In this document: positions 47,301-53,855 of the stretch, piece by piece
Position numbering within the stretch: the first letter of the stretch is position 1
Layout: each line of letters begins with the position of its first letter
Assembly (NCBI GenBank): GCA_963667875.2
Contig: CAXXGC010000009.1
Span: forward strand, 620,001-684,000
Reading direction: 5' to 3'
Source: JAEXOD01 sp963667875
Lineage (GTDB): Bacteria; Bacteroidota; Ignavibacteria; Ignavibacteriales; Melioribacteraceae
DNA: 64,000 nucleotides
The notes under the pieces: model-generated
The model's database searches: none
What the model saw: only the letters and a program-made list of their open reading frames with translations
What the model was told of the DNA's origin: nothing
Position numbers and translations under genes: made by a program

Positions 47301-50283
47301 CTTTTTAAACACCCTGGCTTTGCGCAATCAATTGGATGATGAGGAAAGTTTTTCTGTTTTTCTGCAAAAAGTTAAAAAGAACACATTAAATGCGTTTGAT
47401 CATCAAATGTATCCGTTTGATATGCTTGTTGATGATTTACAGATGCCAAGAGACTTATCACGCTCTCCATTGTTTGATGTGATGCTTATATCACAAACTC
47501 CGGCCGATGATAAAACTAACTCCTCTGTGGGTCTTAAAATGGAAGTTATAAATTTTGAGTATCCAATAAGTAAATTTGATTTATCAATTAGTTATTATGA
47601 GGATAAAGATTCAATTAAGTATTATTTTGAATACAATACATCTCTCTTTAAAAAAGAAAGAATAAAAAACATGTTTAATCATTTTGAATATTTAATTAAA
47701 TCTGTTCTTGAAGATGATAAAAAAACTGTTTCGAAATTAAATATTGTTTCTCCAACTGAAACGGAAACTCTTCTAACTTTATCAGCGGGTATTGATAAGG
47801 TTTTGACTAATAAATCAATTGTAAATATTATTGAAAAAACAGCCGCTGAATTTGACAATAATTTGGCAGTAATATATAAAAGAAAAAAAATAACTTATGC
47901 CGAAGTTAATTCAAAAGCTAATCAGCTTGCAAATCTTTTAGTTAAAAACAAAGGTGTAAAACCCGGCGATTTTATTTGTGTGATGTTGGATAGAACCGAA
48001 TGGTCTGTTATAGTAATGCTTGCAATACTTAAATCGGGTGGGGTATATATTCCGGTCGATCCAAAATATCCGCAAAATAGGATTAACTTTATTTTATCGG
48101 ATAGCGGCGGTAAAATATTGATAACATCCGAAGAATATGAAAAAACAACTTCATTTAATGAAGATAATATTTTAAGTGTTGATAAAATTGAAGAGAATCT
48201 TGTTAATTATAGCAACAATAATCTTAATATTGATATATCTATAGAAGTTAATCCTTCCGCTTATGTTATATATACTTCGGGATCAACAGGGCAGCCAAAA
48301 GGTGTGTTGGGAACTCATAAATGTTTGTTAAATTTGATTGAATGGCAGGCTGATGTTATTGAATGGGGATTAAAATCACTCCAGTTTGCTCCGCATAGTT
48401 TTGATGTTTCAGTCCAGGAAATATTGTTTTCGTTTGCGACAGGCGGGATTTTATATATAATTGAAAATGAAATGCGTTATAAAATGAGTTTAATTGCCGA
48501 ACTTATAAAAGACGAAGAAATAGAAATATTAACAATGCCTTATAGTGCTTTAAATTCGTTTTTAGGCGAATTGGAGAATATTAATCAATTAAAATCCTTA
48601 AAACACATAATTACTTCAGGTGAACAACCTTTTGTAAATGCTATTATTGAAAAATTATTAAAGGCTTATCCCGAAATTAAATTACATAATCAATATGGTC
48701 CTTCGGAAACTCATGTTGTAACATCATATACAATTTCCGGTAATGTGGATGAAATCCCTGCTAAAATTCCAATTGGCAGGCCAATTAATAATACACAAAT
48801 TTTTATATTGGATAAAAAGATGGATTTTGTTCCTGTAGGGCTGTCAGGAGATTTATACATTGGAGGATATAACGTTGCGGCCGGATATATTAATAAACCC
48901 GAATTAACAAATGAACGGTTTATACACAATCCTTTTGGTGATGGCAAATTATATAAAAGCGGTGATAATGCAAGATGGGATTATACCGGTAATTTAGAGT
49001 TCCTTGGCAGAGATGACGGCCAAGTAAAAGTGAGAGGATATAGAATTGAACTCGGTGAAATTGAATCGTGTCTGTTAAAATATCCTGATTTAAAAGAATC
49101 GGCTGTTAGATTAATTGGTGAAGGGGAAGACAAAGAAATTGCGGCTTATTTTACATCAGAATTGGAAATTGATCTTTTAAAAATTAAAGAATTTTTGAAC
49201 AGTCAACTTCCCGCATATATGGTTCCCAGTTATTTTATAAAACTCGAATCTTTCCCTCGTACTCCAAACGGCAAAATTGATTTTAAGTCTCTTCCATTAC
49301 CAAATATTGCCGACAATCCATTTTTGACCGATTATGTTGATCCCGTTGGTCAAACTGAAATAACGATAGCTGAAGTTTGGAAAGAAATTTTGCATACAGA
49401 AAAAATAAGTTCTATGGATAACTTTTTTGAAATTGGAGGGAACTCCATAAAAGCAATACAAGTGATGTCAAAAATTCAAAAGAGGCTTGGCAAAAAAACA
49501 TACTTGAATCTAATTTTTAAGCATCCCACTATAAAAAAAATGGCGGAAATTATTTTGGGTACCGATGAAAGATTAAAAAATCTTGAATCTGATTTTATCC
49601 AATTAAATCAAGAGTTTGACAAAAAATTGTTCTTTTTACCACCCGGTATAGGTTATTCGTTTGCGTATATGGAATATGCCAAATATTTTGAAGAACATAC
49701 AATATTTGGCCTGAACTTTATTGAATCGGATACTCCTGCAAAATCGACTGCGGAAATATTAATAAATCTACAGAAAGAAGGAGAATTTTACTTGTTTGGC
49801 CATTCCGCCGGCGGTAATATGGCGTTTGATGTAGCTGTAGAACTGCAAAAGCTGGGAAGAGAAGTTGCAGGGATTATATTATTGGATACTTATAGACAGC
49901 TTGAAATAATTGAATGGAACAGTAATGAATATTTAGAAGACGCTATTATGTATATTGAACAAAATCATGCGGAGTTTTTAGATGAGGAAATTAAAGAAGC
50001 AGCCCTTAAAAAAATTGTTGCTTACCGAAAATACCTTAATTCGCGTATAGAGATTGAGAAATTAAATTGCCCGATAATTCAAATTGAAGCTGACGATTTA
50101 ATAGTTAAATTTAATAATAAAATCAGCAGAAGAGCTTGGAGTGATTTAACATCCGATTTTGAAGTGTTTGAGGGTTTTGGTGGACATATGGATATGCTGA
50201 AACAACCGAACCTTGAAAAGAATGCTTTATTAACAAAGAAACTGCTTGAAACTTTAATAAATAAATATTATCATATTAAATAA
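32350..50283 (+). CDS. Giant NRPS/PKS hybrid: 2 NRPS modules, AT-less KS-DH-KR-ACP, 2 NRPS modules, thioesterase
   Basis: About 5977 residues; three tandem ATGs (32350, 32353, 32356) overlap the upstream stop. NRPS 1: C (HH 170), A (TSGTTG 647), PCP Ser 1035. NRPS 2: C (1221), A (1705), PCP Ser 2101. PKS: KS (Cys 2335, His 2468, His 2508), an AT-docking linker of about 160 residues but no AT, DH (His 2817, Asp 2984), KR (GGTGGIG 3282-3288, Tyr 3440), ACP Ser 3596. NRPS 3: C with HHIIIDA (3785), A (4258), PCP Ser 4638. NRPS 4: C with HHIVLDE (4825), A (5310), PCP Ser 5699. Thioesterase: GHSAGG (Ser 5819), Asp 5846, His 5946. Codes: DALFIGGTFK (Val/Ile-like), DFWNIGMIHK (Thr), DLFNNPLTYK (Ala-like), DVQTISQVVK (Pro-like). 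The DH has lost the HxxxGxxxxP proline and the second-motif Gln/His, so dehydration is doubtful. Product release as an acid or macrocycle is inferred. Confidence 0.95.
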   Translation: MMMKNKIKELKQRALSGDLTALEELRHLGVLSGNKSKYNMAPVSYAQRRLWFIDKMDKSPAYNLSAAIVLEGNLVVGALENSFNAIIIRHEILRTVFVETDGIPYQKIFTDMEFKLLINDLTFSSNKEEQIVELIKKESNRCFDLSKGPLIVCGLLKLEEAKHILLFNMHHIISDGWSIGVLISELTALYNAFCKNKANPLEPLKIQYKDYVERHNKIINNENSLGHKQYWINKFTGELPITELPADFNRPLYKTFNGKLIELNIDKSLHIQIQNFCIRNNVSLFMFLVSVINILINKYTGKTDIIIGSPISGREQRDLENQIGFYVNTIPLRNEINTSLSITDYVIKVKHNCIEAYDHQIYPVDLLIENLNLDRDTGRNPLFEIVLSLQELNTDNILFEGIKTTNSKHEISFSKFDLHFNFEESNDVMKLGIIYNPDLYKCEKIKRIAKHLLQLLTNVVNKPDEIICKIEIISEEEKKQIINIFNDTKCYYPKEKTIGQLFEETAEIFPNKPAVVFQGKPLTYKQLNEKANSFAYQLKNKYNLQLDEPVVLLMDRSLELIISIIAILKAGGAYLPIDTKTPVERINFILKDVNTRIMLCDIKQEDYNYNVPHILHITEELLCDTKNTENNIVGKTSSNLAYILYTSGTTGIPKGSMIEEKSVIRLVKHTQIICLNDTNTMFSTSSMSFDATTLDLWGMLLNGGTLFLEETENYLDPERLKYYFINYKINTVFVPTGLFARLVESDLQNNLQMFSKINMLITGGDKLPYLTSNTFIKQYPNCLLFNGYGPTENTTFTTVFEVKEKYKNDIPIGKPVSNTTVYIFDENNKLCPIGVPGELYIGGEGLSRGYVNRPDLNEQKFVNNPFNENEILYRSGDICTWMEDGNIIFNGRNDDQLKIRGYRIETGEIETIALKYKGITKSKIIVIQEEQKELALYYTAATDISKEEFKRYLSKTLPEYMIPKYYIQMDEFPLNQNGKVEYKAFPKPEKCLTNNEITNEPKNQTQKTLTKIFEDILNVKNVSINDNFFNLGGHSLKAIRAVSAIQKELLVKVSLKEFFTYPYVVSLEEIIKDKKREELGIIPVIDESEYYKLSHAQKRLWVLDKIEKSKSTYNIPLAVRIYDIINIEALQSALDDLIEKHESLRTIFIEINGEPFQKIIIDQQVPIKTKDFTGKENPEEEAFNYVITESHKGFNLDEFPLLRLYVIQTTLEKYIILLNIHHIICDGWSLSIIIEELFGGYKNYINNKKNHLDKSKIQYKDYSYWLYEKINNSENDSDYNYWLEKLSGEITPLDIPTDFHRPVIKTYQGKSIYFSFPKELKNGVEKFNIEKRSSLFMTLTAAVKVLLNKYTGKEDIIIGTPVAGRNHPDLENQIGFYVNTLVLRDTINPERTFAEILEEVKKTATEGYSHQMYPFDKLVEEIKLPRDTSRSPLFDVMIVLQNFDISYQGIFKEIEPYKIPMEISKYDLTFNFNYTGDSLDLLIEYNIKLFKQERIEQIVSHLFVLLNKVIINPALCLKEIDIVSKEEENNLLYKYNDTNAGYPDNKTIVQLFEETVSKFPDNNAIVYKEKTLTYAELNSKANAVASYINNKYNISAGKPIGVLISPSENTMVILLAILKAGGAYVPVDHEYPDERIRHILSESKADLFITQTENYDKLQKLVIQNNINCGILNVDQLLQLEDGDDSNPNLTNSDPDTTAYIIFTSGSTGKPKGCPISHRNLVRLLINDKSYYDFNSSDVWILFFSYCFDFSVWEMFGALLFGGKLIIPDRKQVRDISSFVKLVNEHKVTILNQTPGAFYKFIDTALAIRNKIKLNLRYVIFGGEKLNPSKLVNWMKEYPTQKVKLINMYGITETTIHVTYHKITDEEILFSEGISNVGVPLPETKVYILDNYRKLSPIGVYGEIYVAGTGLSKGYLNRDDLTAERFIQNPYIPNEILYKSGDVARWIYDGTLEYMDRFDNQVQIRGFRVEMPEIELQLRLCKGITDNVVVAIDREGTKELAAYLVSDEELEIKKIKSFLSNSLPDYMIPSYFIKIEKIPLTSNGKLDKKALPPAVQNIATGAVFENPVNKLEEELLELWQEVLSVETISILDNFFDLGGNSILLVKLYRKINERYPDVIELTDLFSKSKISEQAEFILQKTNKTSEPIKKSIESENTGLKFHDVAIIGMAARIGDCKTPDEFWKDLRMGVDFIGEMPQARIPDIHALGKLYNIKEDSIKLRQYCYLNEVDKFDYGFFKLSPSEASLIDPGQRMFMETAYHALEDAGYGGNKLWGSRTGVYIGASDNLSEYARFIEMSDNKDPNLLLAAQTPSILASRLPYHLNLKGPALLVDTACSSSLVAVHLACQAIREGKIDAAIVGGVKLHLIPIDSGSRLEIDSSDSRGHSFDDSANGTGGGEGVIAIMIKPLETALKDNDNIYAVIKGSEINQDGNSIGITAPDVDAQADVIEKAWIDAGIDPTTVSFIETHGTATKLGDPIEIEGITKAFKRYTDNKKICAIGAVKANIGHLDTAAGLAGLLKAVLCLKYKKLTPLVHFNTPNRNINFEESAAYINQDLKNWENNGNLLRCGVSSFGLSGTNCHVVLEEAPYKTKTTPKEKELLFVLSSRKKEGLIEFAKKIKKALYLNPDTNPESVCYTLATGRNHYSFRLAIIFKTEKELLQKLSKIIDFELCTDESSGLFYSCAKVVASNKKNLIIGEITENEIRDLSNEINDVIKNNKNDYNLKSIAQAYIKGADILWEEYYDKSTSAKVSLPGYPFEKNRCWVQVRSKENNNESVNTSYSKKFDNIFLNNCIIDTPAAAVYTNIYNEKNWLLNEHKIMGLPTLVGAAYLQMAYEVGKNHFFNEKMCFEEFYLLSPLRINEGENLEVLTTINKNEDKNYKIEVQSKSENNEWLTYSKFVVSELNGNIKETINIEDIKKRCANFKAVFPNDKKQDINDVVQVSEKWNCLNKIYWNEKEYLAELSVPESDIGLAGEYYLYPPLIDAALSFALDEAGYLPYSFGKVELINKAVNKIYSYVIKKDNGLSSTRLFDIILTDEAGNIIANFNDFTLKKISLRKNENYYHQLIWKIWPLQKFEITKNNNIVVLYNSDCDLSIVKGLQSVSSVSVIEVINDNYDEIFNRLKKIPAKVIFLLPENNINQTDISQSLEKELTKSLYSTFDFARYLSVNVSAKIDLLFVGKNVCQITKKELSLNSLNYSIAGLGQVIQRESPNINCRFFDIDESTIISEIIDEVNYGFDESFYYRALRNEKRFIREIKSVKFEENKLDEILYKESGVYVITGGTGGIGLELADYLTKQAKIKLVLINRSKFPPSDKWDSILLEKNDEKLCRKINRLKEIKNNSEELYIYSVDVSDYDKLKLTIEHINKNLGKINGVIHTAGLPGNGFIFNKEYEKFKNVIKPKIQGTVFLSELVKQNKPDFFVMTSALTAIIPSSGQSDYTAANSFMDAYSNELNNLGIRTVSINLTAWKETGMAYDLGVDEDGIFKSISIKDGITAIAKIIQNKINPIILGEPDLSFLETTEGLPFYFDEKVIVPKKQPVNNITNQDSIKKINLKGKENGSYTVLEMSIGQVWGTVLGYEELNISDNYYDLGGDSIHAIKVINLLQKSIKQTVTISDLFNHLTISELAEFFESKSEIDKIDYTENNAAGLITPIEKRNYYPVSSAQRRLFILDKLTKDNLSYHIPEVWNIKGKLNVETLINSINKVIIRHEILRTSFELVNDVPVQIINESVEFNIPFFIKTEKSAKDYIRQFIKPFDLSKTPLCRVEIIQITDDNFLILFDAHHIIIDAFSMEVLKKEIFGYYEGKELEPLRIQYKDFSNWQNNYYESDEAKGKKTYWIKQFEDEIPVINLPVDYPRFQNQSAEAGVFTLCIDEQLTSDVKKMSANQGISTFMILLAAYNIVLHKYSQQDDIIIGVTTMGRDNIELSQLIGMFVNNLPIRTHPNDNLSIIEYLTKVKETTINAFANQDYPFDELIENLNIKRDLNRSPLFDVVFSYMNFELSEMKNGELQISDYRAETTLSSEYDLMLYGTEALDKIFITIKYKKSLFKKESITRFAGHFLKIVKIITEDKNIKLSDINYLLPEEISLLKTYNKKYERITSKEDIFDLLKSSFAENNDKIALLNKGNKTTYRELNKKANKLANYLRNELSVKPGDIIGIMLERTELMVITMLGVLRSGAAYVGIDTAYPQKRIDYLIKNSKAKILVTDQTVLRKDSFKVLDGTLVIDIEDVSIAHQKSNEPVKITSLDDTAYIIYTSGSTGEPKGVTITHKNLLVLLHWCFIEFSSTKYDITYANTSYCFDLSIFEIFYSLAAGKTIRILKSALEIPDCIGKDKNVLLNTVPSLVVEILNDLEKNGFNNITAINLPGEPIPQTLIDSINCDKIEVRNLYGPSEDTTYSTIYRFSEKNKKVLIGSPISNTQIYIVDKNLKMVPVGHTGEICITGDGLAKGYLFNEKLTNEKFITNPFGKGRLYKTGDLGRWTDTGELDCFGRIDRQVKIRGFRIELGEIETNIRRYPFIENAVVVACQKNNNKDIAAYIVAKEKIDLTELKNYLSSIMPSFMIPAYFVMMEKIPLTPNGKIDVDSLPEPEIDIKHTELIADEKLNSTEEKLVEIWKRVLGVENISKNDSFFDLGGHSIKALRLLSQINNELNSNCILSDIFEFPTVALLANIIGKQNNKEVITLTPLTKADYYDVSHAQRRLWILNRIEKKSIAYNIPIVYYIKSQIDINALQQAFNSIINKYESFRTYFIEIDGEPKQGILENVNFNIDVVEINGNRDLFNDTKELIQKVITTPFNLEEAPLIKVTLLKNSNIKEYILIINVHHIVLDEWSINILAENLAVFYDHYSNKKIITDEQLFTSSPIQYKEYAYLQNEQINNPEENAHKNYWLNMFKEPASCLNLPSDYQRPKEQTFEGKTVSFVLAAELSDGLKKLSAENNTGLFITTLALFNVLLSKYTKQNDITIGTPSANRENREIQDQIGFFLNTLALRNQLDDEESFSVFLQKVKKNTLNAFDHQMYPFDMLVDDLQMPRDLSRSPLFDVMLISQTPADDKTNSSVGLKMEVINFEYPISKFDLSISYYEDKDSIKYYFEYNTSLFKKERIKNMFNHFEYLIKSVLEDDKKTVSKLNIVSPTETETLLTLSAGIDKVLTNKSIVNIIEKTAAEFDNNLAVIYKRKKITYAEVNSKANQLANLLVKNKGVKPGDFICVMLDRTEWSVIVMLAILKSGGVYIPVDPKYPQNRINFILSDSGGKILITSEEYEKTTSFNEDNILSVDKIEENLVNYSNNNLNIDISIEVNPSAYVIYTSGSTGQPKGVLGTHKCLLNLIEWQADVIEWGLKSLQFAPHSFDVSVQEILFSFATGGILYIIENEMRYKMSLIAELIKDEEIEILTMPYSALNSFLGELENINQLKSLKHIITSGEQPFVNAIIEKLLKAYPEIKLHNQYGPSETHVVTSYTISGNVDEIPAKIPIGRPINNTQIFILDKKMDFVPVGLSGDLYIGGYNVAAGYINKPELTNERFIHNPFGDGKLYKSGDNARWDYTGNLEFLGRDDGQVKVRGYRIELGEIESCLLKYPDLKESAVRLIGEGEDKEIAAYFTSELEIDLLKIKEFLNSQLPAYMVPSYFIKLESFPRTPNGKIDFKSLPLPNIADNPFLTDYVDPVGQTEITIAEVWKEILHTEKISSMDNFFEIGGNSIKAIQVMSKIQKRLGKKTYLNLIFKHPTIKKMAEIILGTDERLKNLESDFIQLNQEFDKKLFFLPPGIGYSFAYMEYAKYFEEHTIFGLNFIESDTPAKSTAEILINLQKEGEFYLFGHSAGGNMAFDVAVELQKLGREVAGIILLDTYRQLEIIEWNSNEYLEDAIMYIEQNHAEFLDEEIKEAALKKIVAYRKYLNSRIEIEKLNCPIIQIEADDLIVKFNNKISRRAWSDLTSDFEVFEGFGGHMDMLKQPNLEKNALLTKKLLETLINKYYHIK

Positions 50284-50300
50284 ATTAAAATTAATACTAA

Positions 50301-51917
50301 ATGAAATTTTTACAATTCTTAAAAAAAGAATCTGATAAACCGCTGCTTAAATTATTCCTTTTGACAGCTCTTTCCGGTCTGGCAAGCACCGGAGTTTTAG
50401 CTGTTATTAATGTGGCAGCAAAAAATGTTTCTGCGGATTCTATAAATATCAGTTATATTTTGATTTTTGCCTCCACAGTAGGCCTTTTTATTGTTTCGCA
50501 AAAGTTTATCTTAACCACCGGAATCAGTATAATTGAAGAAATTCTTAATAATATACGATTGAGATTGTCAGAAAAAATACGCAAAACAGATTTGCTTAAT
50601 ATTGAACAAATCGGCAAAGCAGAAATATATAACCGGTTAACCCAAGAATGTACTCTTATTTCACAAATGTCTCCTTATGTAATTACGGCATTACAATCGG
50701 CTATAATGCTTATTTTTGTATTTGGTTATATTGCTATCCTTTCGCTTATGGCTGCTATATTACTTACAATCCTTATTTTGGGCGGTGTTTTAGTATTTCA
50801 TAAAAACAATGTAAAAGTTTATGCAGAATTAGAGGAAACAACAAAAGCTGAAATTAAATTTTTTGTTACGCTAACAGATATTTTGGACGGTCTAAAGGAA
50901 ATAAAACTTAACAGAAAAAAAGGTAACGATTTATACGCATATTTTGAAAAAGTATCTTTAAAATTAAAACAATTAAAGATAAGCACTGGTTTTAAGTTTT
51001 CCGAAAATATGGTTTTTTCGCAGGCGTTTATTTACATTGTTCTTGGGGCAATTGTTTTTGTTTTGCCCAGAATAAAACCTTCCATGTCTACGGAAATAAT
51101 CAGTACTACGACTGCAATGTTATTTGCTATTGGTCCGTTAACTTCTCTTGTGTCAATGCTTCCGATATTCGGTAAAATAGATATTGCCATTAAAAATATA
51201 TATAATTTAGAAAGCGAATTGGATCTGCAAGTAAATCAGGATGAAGTTCAACCTATAAACGGTGAAAATAGATTCCTTAATTTTAATAAAATTGTATTAA
51301 GTGATATTTATTTTGAATATAAAAATGGTGATGAAAAAGAAGTATTTTCGATTGGTCCTATAGATCTTACGTTAAACAGCGGTGAAGTATTATTTATAAT
51401 AGGCGGAAACGGCTGCGGTAAAACTACATTTTTAAAAGTACTTACAATGCTGTACAGACCTAAAACGGGTAATATTTTTGTTGATGACAAACTTGTAGAC
51501 AGCGCAAATTATCTGGAATACAGGGAGTTATATTCGGCTATTTTTTATGATTTTCACTTGTTTGATAAGTTATATGGCCTTGAAAAAGTAGACCCGAAAA
51601 AAATAAATGACTTATTAAAATTAATGCAAATACAAAACAAAACTGAATTTTTGGATAACGGTTTTACAAAACTTGATTTATCCACAGGTCAAAGAAAACG
51701 GCTTGCGTTAATTGTTACATTTATGGAAGACAAACCTATTTATATTTTTGATGAATGGGCTGCAGATCAGGATCCGCAGTTTAAAAAATATTTTTACGAT
51801 GAACTATTAAAAAAATTAAAAGCTGAAGGTAAAACAGTTATTGCCGTAAGTCATGATGACCGTTATTTCCATTTAGCAGATAGAATAATTAAAATGGAAT
51901 TTGGTAAAATTATTTAG
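50301..51917 (+). CDS. Cyclic-peptide-type ABC exporter (SyrD/PvdE-like), fused permease and ATPase
   Basis: 538 residues. The N-terminal half has six hydrophobic segments (first two LLKLFLLTALSGLASTGVLA and ISYILIFASTVGLFIVSQ). The C-terminal half is an ATP-binding domain with Walker A GGNGCGKTT (369-377), signature LSTGQRKR (460-467) and Walker B IYIFDEWAADQDPQFKKYFY. The FDEWAADQDP form is typical of the SyrD/PvdE group that exports NRPS peptides across the inner membrane in Gram-negatives. It begins 17 nt after the giant NRPS/PKS gene, so it very probably exports that product or its precursor to the periplasm. Confidence 0.92.
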   Translation: MKFLQFLKKESDKPLLKLFLLTALSGLASTGVLAVINVAAKNVSADSINISYILIFASTVGLFIVSQKFILTTGISIIEEILNNIRLRLSEKIRKTDLLNIEQIGKAEIYNRLTQECTLISQMSPYVITALQSAIMLIFVFGYIAILSLMAAILLTILILGGVLVFHKNNVKVYAELEETTKAEIKFFVTLTDILDGLKEIKLNRKKGNDLYAYFEKVSLKLKQLKISTGFKFSENMVFSQAFIYIVLGAIVFVLPRIKPSMSTEIISTTTAMLFAIGPLTSLVSMLPIFGKIDIAIKNIYNLESELDLQVNQDEVQPINGENRFLNFNKIVLSDIYFEYKNGDEKEVFSIGPIDLTLNSGEVLFIIGGNGCGKTTFLKVLTMLYRPKTGNIFVDDKLVDSANYLEYRELYSAIFYDFHLFDKLYGLEKVDPKKINDLLKLMQIQNKTEFLDNGFTKLDLSTGQRKRLALIVTFMEDKPIYIFDEWAADQDPQFKKYFYDELLKKLKAEGKTVIAVSHDDRYFHLADRIIKMEFGKII

Positions 51918-51965
51918 CATAATTCACTTATTATATAACAAGTTTAAGAATTAGCAGAGTTTTAA

Positions 51966-52853
51966 GTGATTCAAAAAATTAAAATAATAGCAGCAAAAAT
52001 TGCTTATATCTATAAAAAAATAAAAGAGAAAGCAATTAATTACTGGGATAATCATACAATAGGAATATCGATTGGACTATTGGTATTTGTACTGGTAATT
52101 GCCTTATTCTGGGAAAACATTTTTATTTCTATTGATTCCGGTCAACAGGGAATTAAATGGTCAAGGTTCGGTGGAACGGAAATTAGCGAAATATATGGTG
52201 AAGGACTTCATATAATTTGGCCTTGGGATAAAATGTATTTGTATGATACACGTATTCAAACTCAATCGGACACTCTGCAAATTCTTACTGCTGAAGGCCT
52301 TACAATCGAAGCACAATTTTCGTACAGATTTTATCTAGTAAAAGATTCAATACCTACTTTACACCAAACTGTTGGCGTAACTTATGCAAAGTCGTTTGTG
52401 AGACCTGAAGTAGAAGCGGCATCTATGGCAATAATTGGAAATTTTTCTCCTGAACAATTATATAAAATGTCCTCTTTGGTTATTCAATCGACCATAAAAT
52501 ATTATCTAAGTAAACAGCTTCTTCAAAAAAATATTGTTATGGACGATTATTTGATTAAAAAAATAACATTACCGGCTATTGTTTCCAGTTCAATAGAAAA
52601 GAAAATGATTGCTGAACAGTTATCTTACGAATTTGACTATAAAATTCAAATTGAGGAAAAAGAAAAACAACGGAAAATTATTGAAGCTGACGGTATACGA
52701 CAATTTGAAGAACTTTCCAAAATACCTATACTCAAATGGAGAGGATTGGAAGTTACTTCTGAATTTGCAAAATCGAATAACACCAAAATTATTATTATGG
52801 GTAATGGCGATAAGGATCTGCCGTTATTGTTAAATTCCGATGCTACTAAATAA
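51966..52853 (+). CDS. SPFH/band-7 (prohibitin-like) membrane protein
   Basis: 295 residues from a GTG start with no strong ribosome binding site. There is a short basic N terminus, one membrane segment (IGISIGLLVFVLVIALFW, about 33-50), then an SPFH domain (SGQQGIKWSRFGGTEISE, then GLHIIWPWDKMYLYDTR) and a charged coiled-coil stretch (IEEKEKQRKIIEADGIRQ). Proteins of this family form ring-like membrane scaffolds or protect membrane proteases and lipid domains. It lies 48 nt after the exporter and 11 nt before the binding-protein gene. Its role here could be to organise exporter or sensor complexes; that is inference. Confidence 0.82.
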   Translation: MIQKIKIIAAKIAYIYKKIKEKAINYWDNHTIGISIGLLVFVLVIALFWENIFISIDSGQQGIKWSRFGGTEISEIYGEGLHIIWPWDKMYLYDTRIQTQSDTLQILTAEGLTIEAQFSYRFYLVKDSIPTLHQTVGVTYAKSFVRPEVEAASMAIIGNFSPEQLYKMSSLVIQSTIKYYLSKQLLQKNIVMDDYLIKKITLPAIVSSSIEKKMIAEQLSYEFDYKIQIEEKEKQRKIIEADGIRQFEELSKIPILKWRGLEVTSEFAKSNNTKIIIMGNGDKDLPLLLNSDATK

Positions 52854-52864
52854 GCGGTTAAAAA

Positions 52865-53854
52865 ATGTCGATATTCATTAACATAAGAAAGTTATTTTTG
52901 TTGTTGAGCTTATTAGGTTTAATACCAATATCAATTAACAGCCAACAGAAACAAGAATTAAAAAAAGTAACTTTTATGCCCATGTGGATTCCACAAGAGC
53001 AGTTTGCCGGTTATTATATGGCTAAGGAAAAAAGGATATATGAAAAATATGGGCTTGATGTAACAATAAAAAGCGGCGGTTATAAAAATGACGTTGTCCC
53101 CCTTTTAATAAATGGAGAAATTGACTTTGGAGTAATGTTTTTATATTCAGGGGTAATGGAACGAGCAAAAGGTCTTAAACTTGTGAATATAGGCCAGATC
53201 TCACAGCAAAGTGATATTATGTTTGTTGCTAAAAAAAAGTCGGGGATAAAAACATTAAATGATTTTAATGGCAAGCGGATTGGTGTTTGGAAAAACACAG
53301 CCAAAGAATTAACCGCGGGTTTTATAAAAAAACATAATATTAATGCAGAGGTTATTGAATTTGATAAAGGGATTAATCTATTATTAAAAGATGCTGTTGA
53401 TATAACCGTAGTGATGAATTATAACGAATACCATCGGCTAATTAATGCAGGAATTGATTCAGATGAAATACAGAGATTTAACTTTTACGATTATGGAATG
53501 AATTTCCCTGAAGACGGTATCTACTGTATGGAGAGCACTTATAATAAAGATCCTGATTTATGTGTTAAATTTGTTAAGGCAACTATTGAAGGCTGGGGAT
53601 ATTCTCTTGCAAATTCCGAAGAAACAATAAAAGTACTTAATAAATATAAGGAAACAACAAAGGTACCTTACAACAAAGCACATTCTGTTTGGATGTTAAA
53701 TTGTATGAACAATTCAATTAATATAAAAGGTAAGGTTGTAGAAAATGGAAATCTTTTAGAATCGGATTATAATTCTCTTGCTGATTTTTTATACACTAAT
53801 AAATTTATAAGTTCTAAGCCGCTTTATACTGATTTTTACAAAGGGGAAAAATGA
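52865..53854 (+). CDS. NMT1/THI5-like periplasmic substrate-binding protein
   Basis: 329 residues with a signal peptide (FLLLSLLGLIPISINS, cut about residue 26). The mature protein has the NMT1/SsuA-type fold: FMPMWIPQEQFAGYYMAKEK, GGYKNDVVPLLINGEIDFGV and LNDFNGKRIGVW. Such proteins bind small molecules (pyrimidine or thiamine precursors, sulfonates, other ligands), usually for ABC uptake. No importer permease or ATPase is nearby. Instead the next gene, one base after the stop, is a periplasmic dCache sensor, so the protein may feed a signalling rather than an uptake function. The ligand cannot be read from the sequence. Confidence 0.85.
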   Translation: MSIFINIRKLFLLLSLLGLIPISINSQQKQELKKVTFMPMWIPQEQFAGYYMAKEKRIYEKYGLDVTIKSGGYKNDVVPLLINGEIDFGVMFLYSGVMERAKGLKLVNIGQISQQSDIMFVAKKKSGIKTLNDFNGKRIGVWKNTAKELTAGFIKKHNINAEVIEFDKGINLLLKDAVDITVVMNYNEYHRLINAGIDSDEIQRFNFYDYGMNFPEDGIYCMESTYNKDPDLCVKFVKATIEGWGYSLANSEETIKVLNKYKETTKVPYNKAHSVWMLNCMNNSINIKGKVVENGNLLESDYNSLADFLYTNKFISSKPLYTDFYKGEK

Positions 53855-53855
53855 T

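Noticed and set aside
32350..50283. Possible epimerisation or methyltransferase domains in the giant hybrid protein
   Set aside because: Every segment between carrier domains is accounted for by C-A, KS-DH-KR or TE; no extra E or MT motifs were seen.
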